Source: Stenotrophomonas sp. MMGLT7 (lineage in GTDB: Bacteria > Pseudomonadota > Gammaproteobacteria > Xanthomonadales > Xanthomonadaceae). Taken from it: a DNA stretch of 64,000 nt. Positions 55,309-64,000 of this stretch are shown piece by piece (position 1 is the stretch's first letter; each line of letters opens with the position of its first letter). The stretch spans positions 27,497 through 91,496 of the forward strand of contig NZ_JAJOZS010000017.1 in NCBI RefSeq assembly GCF_021168555.1. Direction: 5' to 3'. The translations under genes were made by a program, and so were the position numbers. Below the pieces are notes generated by a model. It worked only from the letters and a program-made list of their open reading frames with translations. It was not told the origin of the DNA and did no database searches.

Positions 55309-56013
55309 ATGACGACATTGCAGGGACAGGACGGCCCCCGGCTGCTGCTGGTCGAGGACGACCCGATCAGCCGTGCGTTCCTGCTGGCGGTACTGGAATC
55401 GCTGCCGGCACGGGTGGACGCGGCCGACACCGTGGCTTTGGCGCTGGCGGCGGCCACCAGCGCCCATGGACTGTGGCTGATCGATGCCAACCTGCCCGAC
55501 GGCAGCGGCATCGACCTGCTGCATTCGCTGCGCACGCGCCATCCGCGGCCAGCGGCGATCGCGCATACCGCCGATGGCAGTATCGAGACCCGGCAGCGGC
55601 TGCTGTCGGCCGGATTCGCCGAGGTGATGGTCAAGCCGCTGTCGCCACGGGAGGTGCTGCAGGCGGTGCGGCGGCGGCTGCCGCAGATCGACGCCGGGGC
55701 CGCTGACGCAGCCCCGGCGGACTGGGACGAGGCGGCGGCGCTGAAGGCGCTCAACGGCCAGCGCGCGCACCTGGACGCTCTGCGCGGCCTGTTCCTGGCT
55801 GAGCTGCCGGGCAGCCGCGATGCCGTCGCCAGCGCCTTCACGCAGGGCGACAGTGCGGCCATGCGCGGCCAGCTGCACCGGCTGCGGGCCAGTTGCGGCT
55901 TCGTCGGCGCCGAGCGGCTGGGCCGGGCGGCGCGCGTGCTGCACGAAGCGCCGGATTCGGCCGAGGCGATGGCGGCGTTCTCGCAGGCAGCGGCTGCGTT
56001 GCTGGACGATTGA
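55309..56013 (+). CDS. response regulator receiver fused to an Hpt phosphotransfer domain
   Basis: 234 aa. The receiver domain covers about residues 10-125: RLLLVEDDPISRAFLLAVLE (acidic pair), LWLIDANLPDGSGIDLLHSL (phosphoacceptor Asp in IDANLPDG), and MVKPLSPREV (conserved Lys). The C-terminal Hpt four-helix domain (about 145-234) has QLHRLRASCGFVGAERLGRA with the phosphorylatable His. There is no kinase or DNA-binding domain, so it looks like the detached tail of a phosphorelay hybrid kinase. The partner kinase is not in the window. Confidence 0.88.
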   Translation: MTTLQGQDGPRLLLVEDDPISRAFLLAVLESLPARVDAADTVALALAAATSAHGLWLIDANLPDGSGIDLLHSLRTRHPRPAAIAHTADGSIETRQRLLSAGFAEVMVKPLSPREVLQAVRRRLPQIDAGAADAAPADWDEAAALKALNGQRAHLDALRGLFLAELPGSRDAVASAFTQGDSAAMRGQLHRLRASCGFVGAERLGRAARVLHEAPDSAEAMAAFSQAAAALLDD

Positions 56014-56084
56014 AGCGGCCATCCATGGTGCCGGATTCGCGGCGCTCGCTGAATCGTCCCATCGTGACGCCGACCGCAGGACTC

Positions 56085-56150
56085 GTAGGAGCGACTTCAG
56101 TCGCGATGGGCCTTACCGGTAAAGCCCATCGCGACTGAAGTCGCTCCTAC
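56085..56150. repeat. GTAG-type REP palindrome, copy 3
   Basis: 66-bp dyad, GTAGGAGCGACTTCAGTCGC at the left and its reverse complement at the right, nearly perfect across the centre. It lies between the convergent receiver-Hpt and recO genes and may terminate both. Confidence 0.9.
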
Positions 56151-56204
56151 AGGGACCGCCGCGTCACCTCCACGCAGGAGACCACCGCGTCACCTCCACG
56201 GCCT

Positions 56205-56927
56205 TCAGCGCGGCCGGGCCAGATCCTCCAGCATCTCCCACGACTTGAGCCCGCGCCCGCCGAGGTGGTGCAGCAGTACCCCGCGCATGCTGCGGCGCAG
56301 GCTGGCCATGTCCTCCTGCGTGGGCACCACGCCCTGCGCAAGCGCCAGCAACGCGCTGCCGGTCGCCATGCCGCGGCGCTGTTCGGCGCCGCGATCACTC
56401 AGCAGGCGCCGGGCGCCGTCCTGCGGATCGAGCAGGTAGCGGGCCGCCGGGTCGATCGGCTCGCCGTCCGCGTCGTGCTGCAGGTCGAAACCGAAGCCCA
56501 GCGCCTCCAGCAGGTCGCGCTCGAACAGCCGCAGCGACCACGCCAGCGAGCCACCGCCGGCCAGCCGTCCGCGCACCCGCGCGTAGGCCTCGTACAGCTC
56601 CGGCAGCGGGTCGTCGCGCGGCGCCAGCCGCAGCAGCAGTTCATTGATGTAGAAGCCGGCCAGCATCGCTTCGCCGGCCAGCCGGGGGGCGGCGTCCAGC
56701 GCCTCGGCCAGCCGCAGCTGCGCCAGTTCCCCGCGCTGCACGGCGCTAAAGCGGATCCACTGCAACGGCTGCAGCGCCGCACGCAGCGCCTGCTTCCTCG
56801 GCCCCTGCACCCCTCGCGCCAGCAGCCCGACCCGTCCATGCTGCTCGGTCAGCACCTCGACCTGCAGGCTGGTCTCGCGCCAGGGGCGCGCATGCAGGAC
56901 AAAGGCGGGTTCGTCGTCGATGCGCAT
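56205..56927 (-). CDS. recO: DNA repair protein RecO
   Basis: 240 aa. The N-terminal OB-fold ([32 protein letters not shown]) and the helical C-terminal domain (about 90-235; [40 protein letters not shown]) match RecO, which loads RecA with RecR. The zinc cysteines seen in some RecO proteins are absent. The start at 56927 is the last Met before the conserved segment; the ten-copy heptamer array begins 15 bp upstream of it. It is the last gene of the lepA-lepB-rnc-era-recO block. Confidence 0.94.
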   Translation of the reverse strand: MRIDDEPAFVLHARPWRETSLQVEVLTEQHGRVGLLARGVQGPRKQALRAALQPLQWIRFSAVQRGELAQLRLAEALDAAPRLAGEAMLAGFYINELLLRLAPRDDPLPELYEAYARVRGRLAGGGSLAWSLRLFERDLLEALGFGFDLQHDADGEPIDPAARYLLDPQDGARRLLSDRGAEQRRGMATGSALLALAQGVVPTQEDMASLRRSMRGVLLHHLGGRGLKSWEMLEDLARPR

Positions 56928-56941
56928 GGGTGGAGGGCCCC

Positions 56942-57140
56942 GGGATTCGGGATTCGGGATTCGGGATTCGGGATTCGGGATTCGGGATTCGGGATTCGGG
57001 ATTCGGGATTCGGGACAGCATCGCAGTCCGCGGTGCGCTGTCAATCGATCCGTCGATGCGATCGGATCGACCCACGCACGGCAAAGGGACCACGGGAGCC
57101 GCTTTCGCGAATCACCAATCCCGAATCCCGAATCCCGGCC
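56942..57140. repeat. opposed heptamer element 3 (recO/era junction), longest array
   Basis: Ten tandem GGGATTC units plus GGG (56942-57014), a 100-bp spacer, then CCAATCCCGAATCCCGAATC (57115 onward) ending exactly at the era stop codon. The high unit identity points to recent slippage expansion. Confidence 0.9.
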
Positions 57141-58049
57141 TCACTCGTACCCGAACGCCTTCAGCGCGGCCTCGTCGTCGGACCAGCCTTCGCGCACGCG
57201 CACCCAGGTCTCCAGGAACACCTTGGCGCCGAACAGCCGTTCCATCTGCAGCCGCGCCTTGGCGCCGATCTCCTTCAGACGGGTGCCGCCCTTGCCGATC
57301 ACGATCGCCTTCTGGCCCTCGCGCTCGACCCAGATCACCGCGCCGATGCGCAGCAGCGCGCCGTCCTCGGCGAAGCGCTCGATCTCCACGGTGGTCGCGT
57401 ACGGCAGTTCCTCGCCGAGCTGGCGCATCAGCTGCTCGCGTACCAGTTCGCCGGCCAGGAAGCGCTGGCTGCGGTCGGTGATCTCGTCCTCGCCGAACAT
57501 CGGCTCGGCTTCGGGCAGCAGCGCCAGCAGGTCGCGCACCAGCGCCTCCAGGCCCTTGCGCTTGAGCGCCGAGACCGGGTGCACCGCGGCGAACTGCCGG
57601 CCTTCGCTGATCTGTGCCAGGAACGGCAGCAGCGCGGCCTTGTCCTTGAGGCGGTCGATCTTGTTGACCACCAGCACCACCGGGACGCCGGCGTCGCTGA
57701 GCACGTTGAACGCCAGCGTGTCCTCCTCGTCCCAGCGCCCGGCCTCGATCACCAGCAGGCCCGCGTCCACGCCTTCCAGCGAGCCGCGCGCGGCGCGGTT
57801 CATCACCCGGCTCATCGCCGTGGCGGAGAACTTGGCCTGTGCCCGGTGCAGCCCGGGCGTGTCGACCAGCACGATCTGGCCTTCCGGGAAGCTGGCGATG
57901 CCCAGCAGCCGGTGCCGCGTGGTCTGCGGCCGGTTGGAGACGATGCTGACCTTGGCGCCGACCAGGGCGTTGGTCAGGGTGGACTTGCCGACGTTGGGCC
58001 GGCCGATCACGGCGACGCTGCCGCAACGATAAGGGGACGCTTCGCTCAC
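57141..58049 (-). CDS. era: GTPase Era
   Basis: 302 aa from a GTG start. G1 is [18 protein letters not shown], switch region [14 protein letters not shown]3 DTPGLH, G4 NKIDRL. The C-terminal KH domain contains the RNA-binding [20 protein letters not shown] stretch. Era binds 16S rRNA and the inner membrane and is needed for 30S assembly. It overlaps the rnc stop by 4 bp (GTGA), so rnc and era are translated together, as in many proteobacteria. Confidence 0.97.
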   Translation of the reverse strand: MSEASPYRCGSVAVIGRPNVGKSTLTNALVGAKVSIVSNRPQTTRHRLLGIASFPEGQIVLVDTPGLHRAQAKFSATAMSRVMNRAARGSLEGVDAGLLVIEAGRWDEEDTLAFNVLSDAGVPVVLVVNKIDRLKDKAALLPFLAQISEGRQFAAVHPVSALKRKGLEALVRDLLALLPEAEPMFGEDEITDRSQRFLAGELVREQLMRQLGEELPYATTVEIERFAEDGALLRIGAVIWVEREGQKAIVIGKGGTRLKEIGAKARLQMERLFGAKVFLETWVRVREGWSDDEAALKAFGYE

Positions 58050-58729
58050 TTTTTCGGATCCAGTTGTGCCAGGACGGCGGCGGCGGCGTGCTGTTCGGCC
58101 AGGCGCCGCGAGGTGCCCTCGCCTTCGGCGGTGACGGCGGGCTCGCCCAGGGTGCAGCGTACCCGGAAATGCTTGGCGTGGTCGTCGCCGCTCTCGCAGA
58201 CCAGTTCGTACACCGGCAGCGTGTGCTGGCGCGCCTGCAGCCACTCCTGCAGACGGGTCTTGGCATCCTTCTCCGGCTTGCCGGAGGGCAGCAGCGTCGC
58301 CAGCAGCGGCTCGAACCACGGCAGTACCCGCGCGCGGCAGGCCTCGAAGCCGGCGTCCAGGTAGATCGCCGCCACCACCGCCTCGACCGTGTCGGCCAGG
58401 ATCGAGTCACGGCGGTAGCCGCCGGACTTCATCTCGCCCGGCCCCAGCGTCAGCCGCTCGCCCAGCTGCAGCTCGCGCGCGATCACCGCCAGCGAGGACT
58501 CGCGCACCAGCTCGGCGCGCGCCCGGGTCAGCGTGCCCTCGTCGGCCTTGGGCCAGCGCAGGAACAGCATCTCCGCGATGAACATGTTCACCAGGCTGTC
58601 GCCCAGGAACTCCAGCCGCTCGTTGTGCGGCGCACCGGCGCTGCGATGGGTCAGCGCCCGCGCCAGCAGGGCCGGATCGGAAAACGCATGGCCGATCCGG
58701 TCGCCTCGTTGGAAGGTCTTATTCGCCAC
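58046..58729 (-). CDS. rnc: ribonuclease III
   Basis: 227 aa. The RNase III signature [20 protein letters not shown] (about residues 35-54) supplies metal-binding Glu and Asp; [20 protein letters not shown] carries the second acidic pair. A dsRNA-binding domain ends the protein (about 155-225: [20 protein letters not shown], then [20 protein letters not shown]). It processes rRNA precursors and structured mRNAs. It is coupled to era downstream and overlaps the DUF4845 gene upstream by 11 bp. Confidence 0.97.
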   Translation of the reverse strand: MANKTFQRGDRIGHAFSDPALLARALTHRSAGAPHNERLEFLGDSLVNMFIAEMLFLRWPKADEGTLTRARAELVRESSLAVIARELQLGERLTLGPGEMKSGGYRRDSILADTVEAVVAAIYLDAGFEACRARVLPWFEPLLATLLPSGKPEKDAKTRLQEWLQARQHTLPVYELVCESGDDHAKHFRVRCTLGEPAVTAEGEGTSRRLAEQHAAAAVLAQLDPKK

Positions 58730-59096
58730 CGCGCCGCGTCAGCTCCTGGGTGCTGTCGAACTTGCCGACGATATCGAGGTTGCCCAGCAGCGGGCGCCGC
58801 ACCTCGTAGGCCACGCGCATCTTCCAGCCGCCGTCGATCCGCTCGAACTTGACGTTCTGCGGCTTCACGTTCTCGGAGTAGCTGATGTACAGGCGGCGGA
58901 AGAACAGGTCCTGCGCCCTGGCGGGATCCATGTCGGCGCTGCCCGGCTCGCCGGCCAGGCTCTTCATCGCCGTACGCACCGAGTAGTACTCCTGGTACAT
59001 CGGGAACAGCTTCATGCCGATGTACACGGCGAAGCCGACCACGGCCAGCACCACCACGAACGACAACAGCGTCATGCCTTCCTGCTTGCGATTCAT
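58719..59096 (-). CDS. DUF4845 family membrane protein
   Basis: 125 aa. A basic N-terminus ([20 protein letters not shown]) resembles a type IV prepilin start and leads into one transmembrane helix; the remaining periplasmic part ([40 protein letters not shown]) matches DUF4845, a family regularly found between lepB and rnc. Function unknown. Fully embedded in the operon. Confidence 0.92.
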   Translation of the reverse strand: MNRKQEGMTLLSFVVVLAVVGFAVYIGMKLFPMYQEYYSVRTAMKSLAGEPGSADMDPARAQDLFFRRLYISYSENVKPQNVKFERIDGGWKMRVAYEVRRPLLGNLDIVGKFDSTQELTRRGGE

Positions 59097-59134
59097 CAGC
59101 GTCTCCCCAGACGCCGGGACGACCCGGCCCATCA

Positions 59135-59935
59135 CTACTGGATACCCGTCCCGATCCGCGAGGGATCGAAACTTCCCTTGCACAGCCAGCCCTCGCAGTT
59201 CAGCCAGATCAGGAACGCCTTGCCGCGCAGGTTCTGCTCGGGCAGGAAGTGGGTCTGCGTCCAGAAGCGGCTGTCCTCGCTGTTGTCGCGATTGTCGCCC
59301 ATCACGAAGTACTCGCCGGCCGGCACCACCCAGTCGCCCTGGCCGGCCGGGTTGTTGCGGTCCACCCATTCCAGCACCGTGTGCGGCCGGCCCGGCAGCT
59401 CCTCGGTGAGCAGCGTGGTGCCGGTCATCTCGGCGCCGCGGCCCTTGCCGATGTACTCGCCCTTGACCTCGTACTCCAGCGGCTCGCCGTTGATGTAGAG
59501 CGTGTCGCCATGGAAGCCGATGCGGTCGCCGGGCAGGCCGACCACGCGCTTGACCCAGTTCTGGTCCGGCGCATGCGGCGGCTTGAACACCACCACGTCG
59601 CCGCGCTCGGGCTCGCCGAGCGGGATGATCTTGGTATTGGTGATCGGCAGGCGGATGCCGTAGGCGAACTTGTTGACCAGGATGAAGTCGCCGATCAGCA
59701 GGTTCGGCATCATCGAGCTGGACGGGATCTTGTACGGCTCGGCGACGAAGCTGCGCAGCACCAGCACCACCGCCAGCACCGGGAAGAAGGCGCGCGAGTA
59801 GTCCACCACCGCCGGCTCGGTATCCAGCAGGCCGGCGCGCGCGGCGCGGCGCTTGCGCAGCACCAGCGCATCCAGCAGCCAGATCAGGCCGGTGGCCAGG
59901 GTCAACACCACCAGCGCGATTTCAAACCATTTCAT
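59135..59935 (-). CDS. lepB: signal peptidase I
   Basis: 266 aa. Two N-terminal membrane segments (FEIALVVLTLATGLIWLLDA and RAFFPVLAVVLVLRSFV) precede the periplasmic catalytic domain. The catalytic Ser is in IPSSSMMPNLLIGDF and the Lys in KRVVGLPGDRIGF; MGDNRDNSEDSRFW is the third signature. It removes signal peptides from exported proteins. It is downstream of lepA, the classic arrangement, with heptamer element 4 between. Confidence 0.97.
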   Translation of the reverse strand: MKWFEIALVVLTLATGLIWLLDALVLRKRRAARAGLLDTEPAVVDYSRAFFPVLAVVLVLRSFVAEPYKIPSSSMMPNLLIGDFILVNKFAYGIRLPITNTKIIPLGEPERGDVVVFKPPHAPDQNWVKRVVGLPGDRIGFHGDTLYINGEPLEYEVKGEYIGKGRGAEMTGTTLLTEELPGRPHTVLEWVDRNNPAGQGDWVVPAGEYFVMGDNRDNSEDSRFWTQTHFLPEQNLRGKAFLIWLNCEGWLCKGSFDPSRIGTGIQ

Positions 59936-59952
59936 TCGGGTTCCTTCGGAAC

Positions 59953-60053
59953 GGGATTGGAGATTCGGGATTGGGGATTCGCAGGAGCGGGCGGCAAAGA
60001 CCGGCTGTGCTTGCGCCTTTGCCAATCCCCGATCCCGATTCCCGAATCCCGCC
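59953..60053. repeat. opposed heptamer element 4 (lepB/lepA junction)
   Basis: Degenerate left array GGGATTGGAGATTCGGGATT and right array CCAATCCCCGATCCCGATTC, inversely complementary, about 35-bp spacer. The right end touches the lepA stop codon. Confidence 0.75.
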
Positions 60054-61862
60054 TCACTTGTTGTCCACCTGCAGCACCGCCAGGAAGGCCTCCTGCGGGA
60101 TTTCCACCCGGCCCACCTGCTTCATGCGCTTCTTGCCTTCCTTCTGCTTCTCCAGCAGCTTCTTCTTGCGCGAAACGTCGCCACCATAGCACTTGGCCAG
60201 CACGTTCTTGCGCATCGCCTTGACCGTGGAACGGGAGATGATCTGCGAGCCGATCGCGGCCTGGATGGCGACGTCGAACATCTGCCGCGGGATCAGCTCG
60301 CGCATCTTCTCGCACAGCTCGCGGCCGCGGCGGTCGGCGTGGCTGCGGTGCACGATGATGCTCAGCGCATCGACCTTGTCGCCGTTGATGAGCGTGTCCA
60401 CGCGCACGAACGGACCGGCCTGGAAGCGCACGAAGTGGTAGTCCAGCGAGGCGTAGCCGCGGCTGACCGACTTGAGCCGGTCGAAGAAGTCCAGCACCAC
60501 CTCGGCCATCGGCAGCTCGTAGCTGATCTGCACCTGGCTGCCCATGTACTGGATGCCGACCTGGCTGCCGCGCTTCTCCTCGCACAGGGTGATGACGTTG
60601 CCCACGTAGTCCGGCGGGGTGAGGATGTTGGCGCGGATGATCGGCTCGCGGATCTCCTCGACCTGGTTCACCGGCGGCAGCTTGGCCGGGTTGTCCATGG
60701 CCACGATGCTGCCGTCGGTCTTGAGCACCTCGTAGACCACGGTGGGCGCGGTGGAGATCAGGTTGAGGTTGTACTCGCGCTCCAGCCGCTCCTGCACGAT
60801 CTCCATGTGCAGCATGCCGAGGAAGCCGCAGCGGAAGCCGAAGCCCATGGCTTCCGAGCTCTCCGGCTCGAAGCGCAGCGCGGCGTCGTTCAGGCGCAGC
60901 TTGTCCAGCGCCTCGCGCAGGTCCGGGTAGTCCTCGGCATCGACGGGGAACAGGCCGGCGAACACGCGCGGCTGCATCTCCTGGAAGCCCGGCAGCGGCG
61001 TCGGCGCCGGGTCGGCGGCCAGGGTCAGGGTGTCGCCGACCGGCGCGCCGTGCACGTCCTTGATGCTGGCGTTGATCCAGCCCACCTCGCCGGCACGCAG
61101 CGCCGGCAGTTCCTTGCGCTTGGGCGTGAACACGCCGACCTTGTCGACCAGGTGGGTGCGGCCGGTGGACATCACCAGGATCTTGCTGCCGGGCCTGATC
61201 TCGCCCTGCATGATGCGCACCAGCGACACCACGCCCAGGTAGTTGTCGAACCAGGAGTCGATGATCAGCGCCTGCAGCTTGTCGGTGTCGCGCGGCTTGG
61301 GCGGCGGGATGCGCTGCACGATCGCCTCCAGCACCGCTTCCACGTTCAGGCCGGTCTTGGCGCTGACCGCCACCGCGTCCTCGGCGTCGATGCCGATCAC
61401 CGCCTCGATCTCGGCCTTGGCGCGCTCCACGTCGGCGGTGGGCAGGTCGATCTTGTTGAGCACCGGCACCACTTCCAGGCCCTGCTCCACCGCGGTGTAG
61501 CAGTTGGCCACCGACTGCGCCTCCACGCCCTGGGCGGCGTCGACCACCAGCAGCGCGCCCTCGCAGGCGGCCAGCGAGCGGCTGACCTCGTAGGAAAAGT
61601 CGACGTGGCCCGGGGTGTCGATGAAGTTGAGCTGGTAGGTCTGCCCGTCCTTGGCCGTGTACGGCAGCGACACCGACTGCGCCTTGATGGTGATGCCGCG
61701 CTCGCGCTCGATCGGATTGGAGTCGAGCACCTGCGCTTCCATCTCGCGCGCCTGCAGGCCGCCGCACAGCTGGATGATGCGATCGGCGAGCGTGGACTTG
61801 CCGTGGTCGACGTGGGCGATGATGGAGAAGTTGCGGATGTTCCGCATCGGATCGGATGACAT
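60054..61862 (-). CDS. lepA: elongation factor 4 (LepA)
   Basis: 602-aa ribosome-associated GTPase of normal length. G1 [15 protein letters not shown]3 [21 protein letters not shown]4 NKIDLPTAD. Domains II-V and the LepA-specific C-terminus ([14 protein letters not shown] [20 protein letters not shown]) are present. It affects initiation and ribosome back-translocation. An ATG five codons in (61847) could be the actual start. Confidence 0.97.
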   Translation of the reverse strand: MSSDPMRNIRNFSIIAHVDHGKSTLADRIIQLCGGLQAREMEAQVLDSNPIERERGITIKAQSVSLPYTAKDGQTYQLNFIDTPGHVDFSYEVSRSLAACEGALLVVDAAQGVEAQSVANCYTAVEQGLEVVPVLNKIDLPTADVERAKAEIEAVIGIDAEDAVAVSAKTGLNVEAVLEAIVQRIPPPKPRDTDKLQALIIDSWFDNYLGVVSLVRIMQGEIRPGSKILVMSTGRTHLVDKVGVFTPKRKELPALRAGEVGWINASIKDVHGAPVGDTLTLAADPAPTPLPGFQEMQPRVFAGLFPVDAEDYPDLREALDKLRLNDAALRFEPESSEAMGFGFRCGFLGMLHMEIVQERLEREYNLNLISTAPTVVYEVLKTDGSIVAMDNPAKLPPVNQVEEIREPIIRANILTPPDYVGNVITLCEEKRGSQVGIQYMGSQVQISYELPMAEVVLDFFDRLKSVSRGYASLDYHFVRFQAGPFVRVDTLINGDKVDALSIIVHRSHADRRGRELCEKMRELIPRQMFDVAIQAAIGSQIISRSTVKAMRKNVLAKCYGGDVSRKKKLLEKQKEGKKRMKQVGRVEIPQEAFLAVLQVDNK

Positions 61863-61997
61863 GGAGGTGGGCGGCGGCCGCGGCCGTCGTCAGGGAAACG
61901 TAGGATTATCGCATGCCCGGACGCCGTGCCGGGCACGCCCGCAGCACGGGCCGGCCCCGGGGCACGCGGCCGCGGCCGACTGCCGGCCGGGAAATCC

Positions 61998-62031
61998 GGC
62001 CGCCGGCACCATCCACGGGGTGCCGGCGGCC
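61998..62031 (-). terminator. strong GC hairpin between mucD and lepA
   Basis: GGCCGCCGGCACC and its exact reverse complement with an 8-nt loop, starting 8 bp after the mucD stop. There is no T-tract, so it is either a weak terminator/attenuator or a stabilising 3' hairpin inside the operon. Confidence 0.5.
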
Positions 62032-62038
62032 ACGCGGC

Positions 62039-63553
62039 CTACTCGCCGGCGCGGATGGCGACGAAGCTGGTGTTCGCCCCGGCGCGGACCAGCAGCATGA
62101 CCACGTCGCCCTTCTTGACCCCGGACAGCTGCCGGTTCAGTTCGGCGACGCTGCCGACCTTGGCGCGGCCGACCTGCAGGATCACCATGCCCGGACGCAG
62201 CGCAGGCTGGGTCGCGCGCGCGGAGGCGCTCTCCACGGCGGTGATGCGCACGCCCTGGCCCGCCTCCAGGCCGAGCTGCCTGCGCTCGGCGGCGCTCAGG
62301 TCGGCCACGCGCAGGCCGAGCAGGTCGATGCTGTCGGCCTGCGGGGCGGCCGGGCCGGCGCCGTCGTCGTTGGCGGCGGCCAGCTGGCTCTCGCCTTCCT
62401 CCAGCGCGGTCAGGGTGACGGTGACCTCGCGCGGCTTGCCGTCGCGCAGGATGCCCAGGCGGACCTTGGTACCCGGCGCCATCGCACCGATCAGCGGCGG
62501 CAGGTCGCTGGCGGCATTGATCGCGGTGCCGTTGACGCTGCGGATGACATCGCCGGCCTCCACGCCCGCCTTGCCCGCGGCGCTGCCGGCGACGATGTCG
62601 TTGACCAGCGCACCGCGGCTGTCGGGCAGGCCCAGGCCCTGGGCCTTGAGCGAATCGATCGGCGCCACCTGCACGCCCAGCTGGCCGCGGCTGACCTTGC
62701 CGGTGGTCCGGATCTGCTCGACCGCGTTCATCGCCAGGTCGATCGGGATCGCGAAGCTGATGCCCATGTAGCCGCCGGACATGGAGAAGATCTGCGAGTT
62801 GATGCCGATCACCTCGCCGCGGGTGTTGAGCAGCGGACCGCCGGAGTTGCCCTGGTTGATCGCCACGTCGGTCTGGATGAACGGCACGTAGCGCTGGTCG
62901 GAGTCGTAGGGATTGCTGCGCCCGGTGGCACTGACGATGCCGGCGGTGACCGAATGGTCCAGCCCCAGCGGCGAACCGATCGCAACCGCCCACTGCCCCG
63001 GCTTGACCGTGCGCGAGTCGCCGATGCGCACCGTCGGCAGGTTCTTGCCGTCGATCTTCAGCAGCGCCACGTCGTACTGCGCATCGCTGCCGACCACCTT
63101 GGCGTCGAACTCGCGGTTGTCGGCCAGCTTGACCTTGACCTTGTCGGCGCCGTCGACGACGTGGTGGTTGGTCAGCACGTAGCCATCGGCGGAGATGATG
63201 AAGCCCGAACCCACCGAACGGCCGCCGCGGCTGTCCGGGTCGGGAACCTGCCCGCCCGGGCCGGGGAAATCAGGCCCGAAGAAGCGCCGGAAGAACTCCG
63301 GCATCTGGTCCATGTCGGGCACGCCCCTGCGCTGGCTGGCCTTGGGCGCGACATCGGCCTCGATGTTGACCACGCCGGGGCCGACCTGCTCCACCAACTG
63401 GGTGAAATCGGGCAGGCCGGTGACCAGCTGCGGCGCCGGCGTGGCGCTGCGCGTGGCGATCGGCGCGGCGGCCTCCGGCTGCTGCGCGCAGGCCGCCAGC
63501 GGCAGGGTCATCGCCAGCAGGCCAAAGGTGTAGTTGCGGATGCGTGGGTTCAT
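62039..63553 (-). CDS. mucD: periplasmic DegP-family serine protease MucD
   Basis: 504 aa. Protease domain triad: His in LTNHHVVDGADK, Asp in YDVALLKID, Ser in QGNSGGPLLNT. Two PDZ domains follow (about 285-380 and 400-500; GQLGVQVAPIDSLKAQGLGL, IDLLGLRVADLSAAERRQLG). The signal peptide ends LLAMTLPLAACAQQ, a lipobox-like LAAC, so the protein may be lipidated, unlike E. coli DegP. In xanthomonads mucD follows rpoE-rseA and acts in envelope stress; the partial gene upstream fits rseA. Confidence 0.94.
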   Translation of the reverse strand: MNPRIRNYTFGLLAMTLPLAACAQQPEAAAPIATRSATPAPQLVTGLPDFTQLVEQVGPGVVNIEADVAPKASQRRGVPDMDQMPEFFRRFFGPDFPGPGGQVPDPDSRGGRSVGSGFIISADGYVLTNHHVVDGADKVKVKLADNREFDAKVVGSDAQYDVALLKIDGKNLPTVRIGDSRTVKPGQWAVAIGSPLGLDHSVTAGIVSATGRSNPYDSDQRYVPFIQTDVAINQGNSGGPLLNTRGEVIGINSQIFSMSGGYMGISFAIPIDLAMNAVEQIRTTGKVSRGQLGVQVAPIDSLKAQGLGLPDSRGALVNDIVAGSAAGKAGVEAGDVIRSVNGTAINAASDLPPLIGAMAPGTKVRLGILRDGKPREVTVTLTALEEGESQLAAANDDGAGPAAPQADSIDLLGLRVADLSAAERRQLGLEAGQGVRITAVESASARATQPALRPGMVILQVGRAKVGSVAELNRQLSGVKKGDVVMLLVRAGANTSFVAIRAGE

Positions 63554-63662
63554 CGCGGACACGTCTCCAGGCGAATGGATGGAAGAAGGGATGCGTGCGG
63601 GGCCGCGTTCCGGGCGGCCGAAGGCATCGACCGGAACGAATGCTGGCGCCCGGGCGCGGGGA

Positions 63663-64000
63663 TCAGGGCTGCGGCAGCGGCGGCAGGTCGTCGTCCGCGC
63701 CGGCCGGGCCGATCTCGACCGGCATCTGCGGCTCGAACGGGTAGAAGGTGCGGCCGGGCTGGGCGGAGACGCTGGCATTGAACACGCCGCCGGCCACCGC
63801 CGGGGCCACCACCGACCGCGGCCACGGACGGGCCTGCAGGGTCTCCGGGCGATGCCCGAACGGATCGGCCGGCGCGGCCACGGTGGCGTCGACGGGCGTC
63901 GCACTGGCGACGGCGCGCTGCGGCGGCGCCGGCTGGCGGCCGGCGGCGGCGGCGCGGCCGGCCTGCTGCGTGCGCGTGGCGGCGACCGTGCGGCGTGCCG
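63663..64000 (-). CDS. rseA: partial gene in the rseA (anti-sigma factor) position, 3' part only
   Basis: An uninterrupted frame enters from the right edge and ends at 63663; about 112 residues are visible. They are Ala/Pro/Arg-rich with a low-complexity stretch (QQAGRAAAAGRQPAPPQRAV), then DPFGHRPETLQARPWPRSVV and an acidic, proline-rich end ADDDLPPLPQP. No conserved domain can be recognised. The assignment rests on position: in Xanthomonas the order is rpoE-rseA-mucD, and a periplasmic C-terminal tail of RseA would be expected here. The N-terminal half with any transmembrane helix is outside the window. Confidence 0.5.
   Translation of the reverse strand, partial: ARRTVAATRTQQAGRAAAAGRQPAPPQRAVASATPVDATVAAPADPFGHRPETLQARPWPRSVVAPAVAGGVFNASVSAQPGRTFYPFEPQMPVEIGPAGADDDLPPLPQP

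Noticed and set aside
53696..57014. GGGATTC arrays as a CRISPR
   Set aside because: Units are 7 bp in direct tandem without spacers and there are no cas genes.

Overview
The window is a high-GC proteobacterial chromosome segment, almost certainly from the Xanthomonadaceae/Lysobacteraceae (Xanthomonas, Stenotrophomonas, Pseudoxanthomonas, Luteimonas or Lysobacter group). The evidence is: the block mucD-lepA-lepB-DUF4845-rnc-era-recO; an Ala/Lys-repeat histone H1-like protein; large TonB-dependent receptors; GTAG-type REP palindromes; and intergenic GGGATTC heptamer arrays. The genus cannot be fixed by reading alone. No rRNA, tRNA or CRISPR was seen.

Layout. 1-6.2 kb: LysR regulator, a DUF3100 membrane protein with an M20 amidohydrolase, then a GntR/FCD regulator in an apparent operon with L-serine dehydratase sdaA. 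6.5-10.7 kb: a periplasmic beta-propeller diguanylate cyclase and an exported alpha/beta hydrolase. 10.9-14.5 kb (minus): the methionine operon metX-metB-hom behind a SAM-I (S-box) riboswitch. 14.6-23.4 kb: M23 peptidase, prfC, hemolysin III protein, AsmA, CBS protein, glycosyltransferase, mtgA and hslO.

23.4-37.3 kb is an accessory region of lower GC. It holds a putative outer-membrane protein, TonB receptor A (minus), a 1.8-kb segment carrying a tyrosine recombinase, TonB receptor B (plus), an intact ISL3-type insertion sequence, and three genes that look like a protein- or peptide-modification set (2OG-Fe(II) oxygenase, methyltransferase, O-GlcNAc-transferase-like enzyme). The recombinase segment is bounded by inverted 17-bp copies of GTTGCTGCCCCCGCAAC. 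Receptor B lacks a signal peptide and a credible start codon at its end of the segment, while an orphan, well-formed signal peptide with its own ribosome site lies at the other end, pointing the opposite way. Flipping the segment would join them exactly in frame. I read this as a site-specific inversion switch controlling receptor B, captured here in the OFF state; it is the most notable feature of the window.

37.3-46.1 kb: TetR regulator divergent from an alpha/beta hydrolase-fadE pair, a DUF1304 protein, an NTP/NDP-type transporter, a class-C beta-lactamase-like serine hydrolase and the histone-like gene. 47-53.7 kb (minus): gcvT and gcvH, nfeD with an SPFH protein, a cold-shock protein, the overlapping set nagZ-hpt-methylthioinosine phosphorylase (peptidoglycan recycling plus purine salvage), and a CYTH protein. 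53.8-64 kb: rlmD, a receiver-Hpt protein on the plus strand, then recO, era, rnc, DUF4845, lepB, lepA, mucD and the 3' part of a gene in the rseA position (all minus).

Four minus-strand gene junctions (gcvT/nfeD, CYTH/rlmD, recO/era, lepB/lepA) carry the same architecture of opposed GGGATTC/GAATCCC arrays that start at the upstream stop codon and could fold into intercistronic hairpins.
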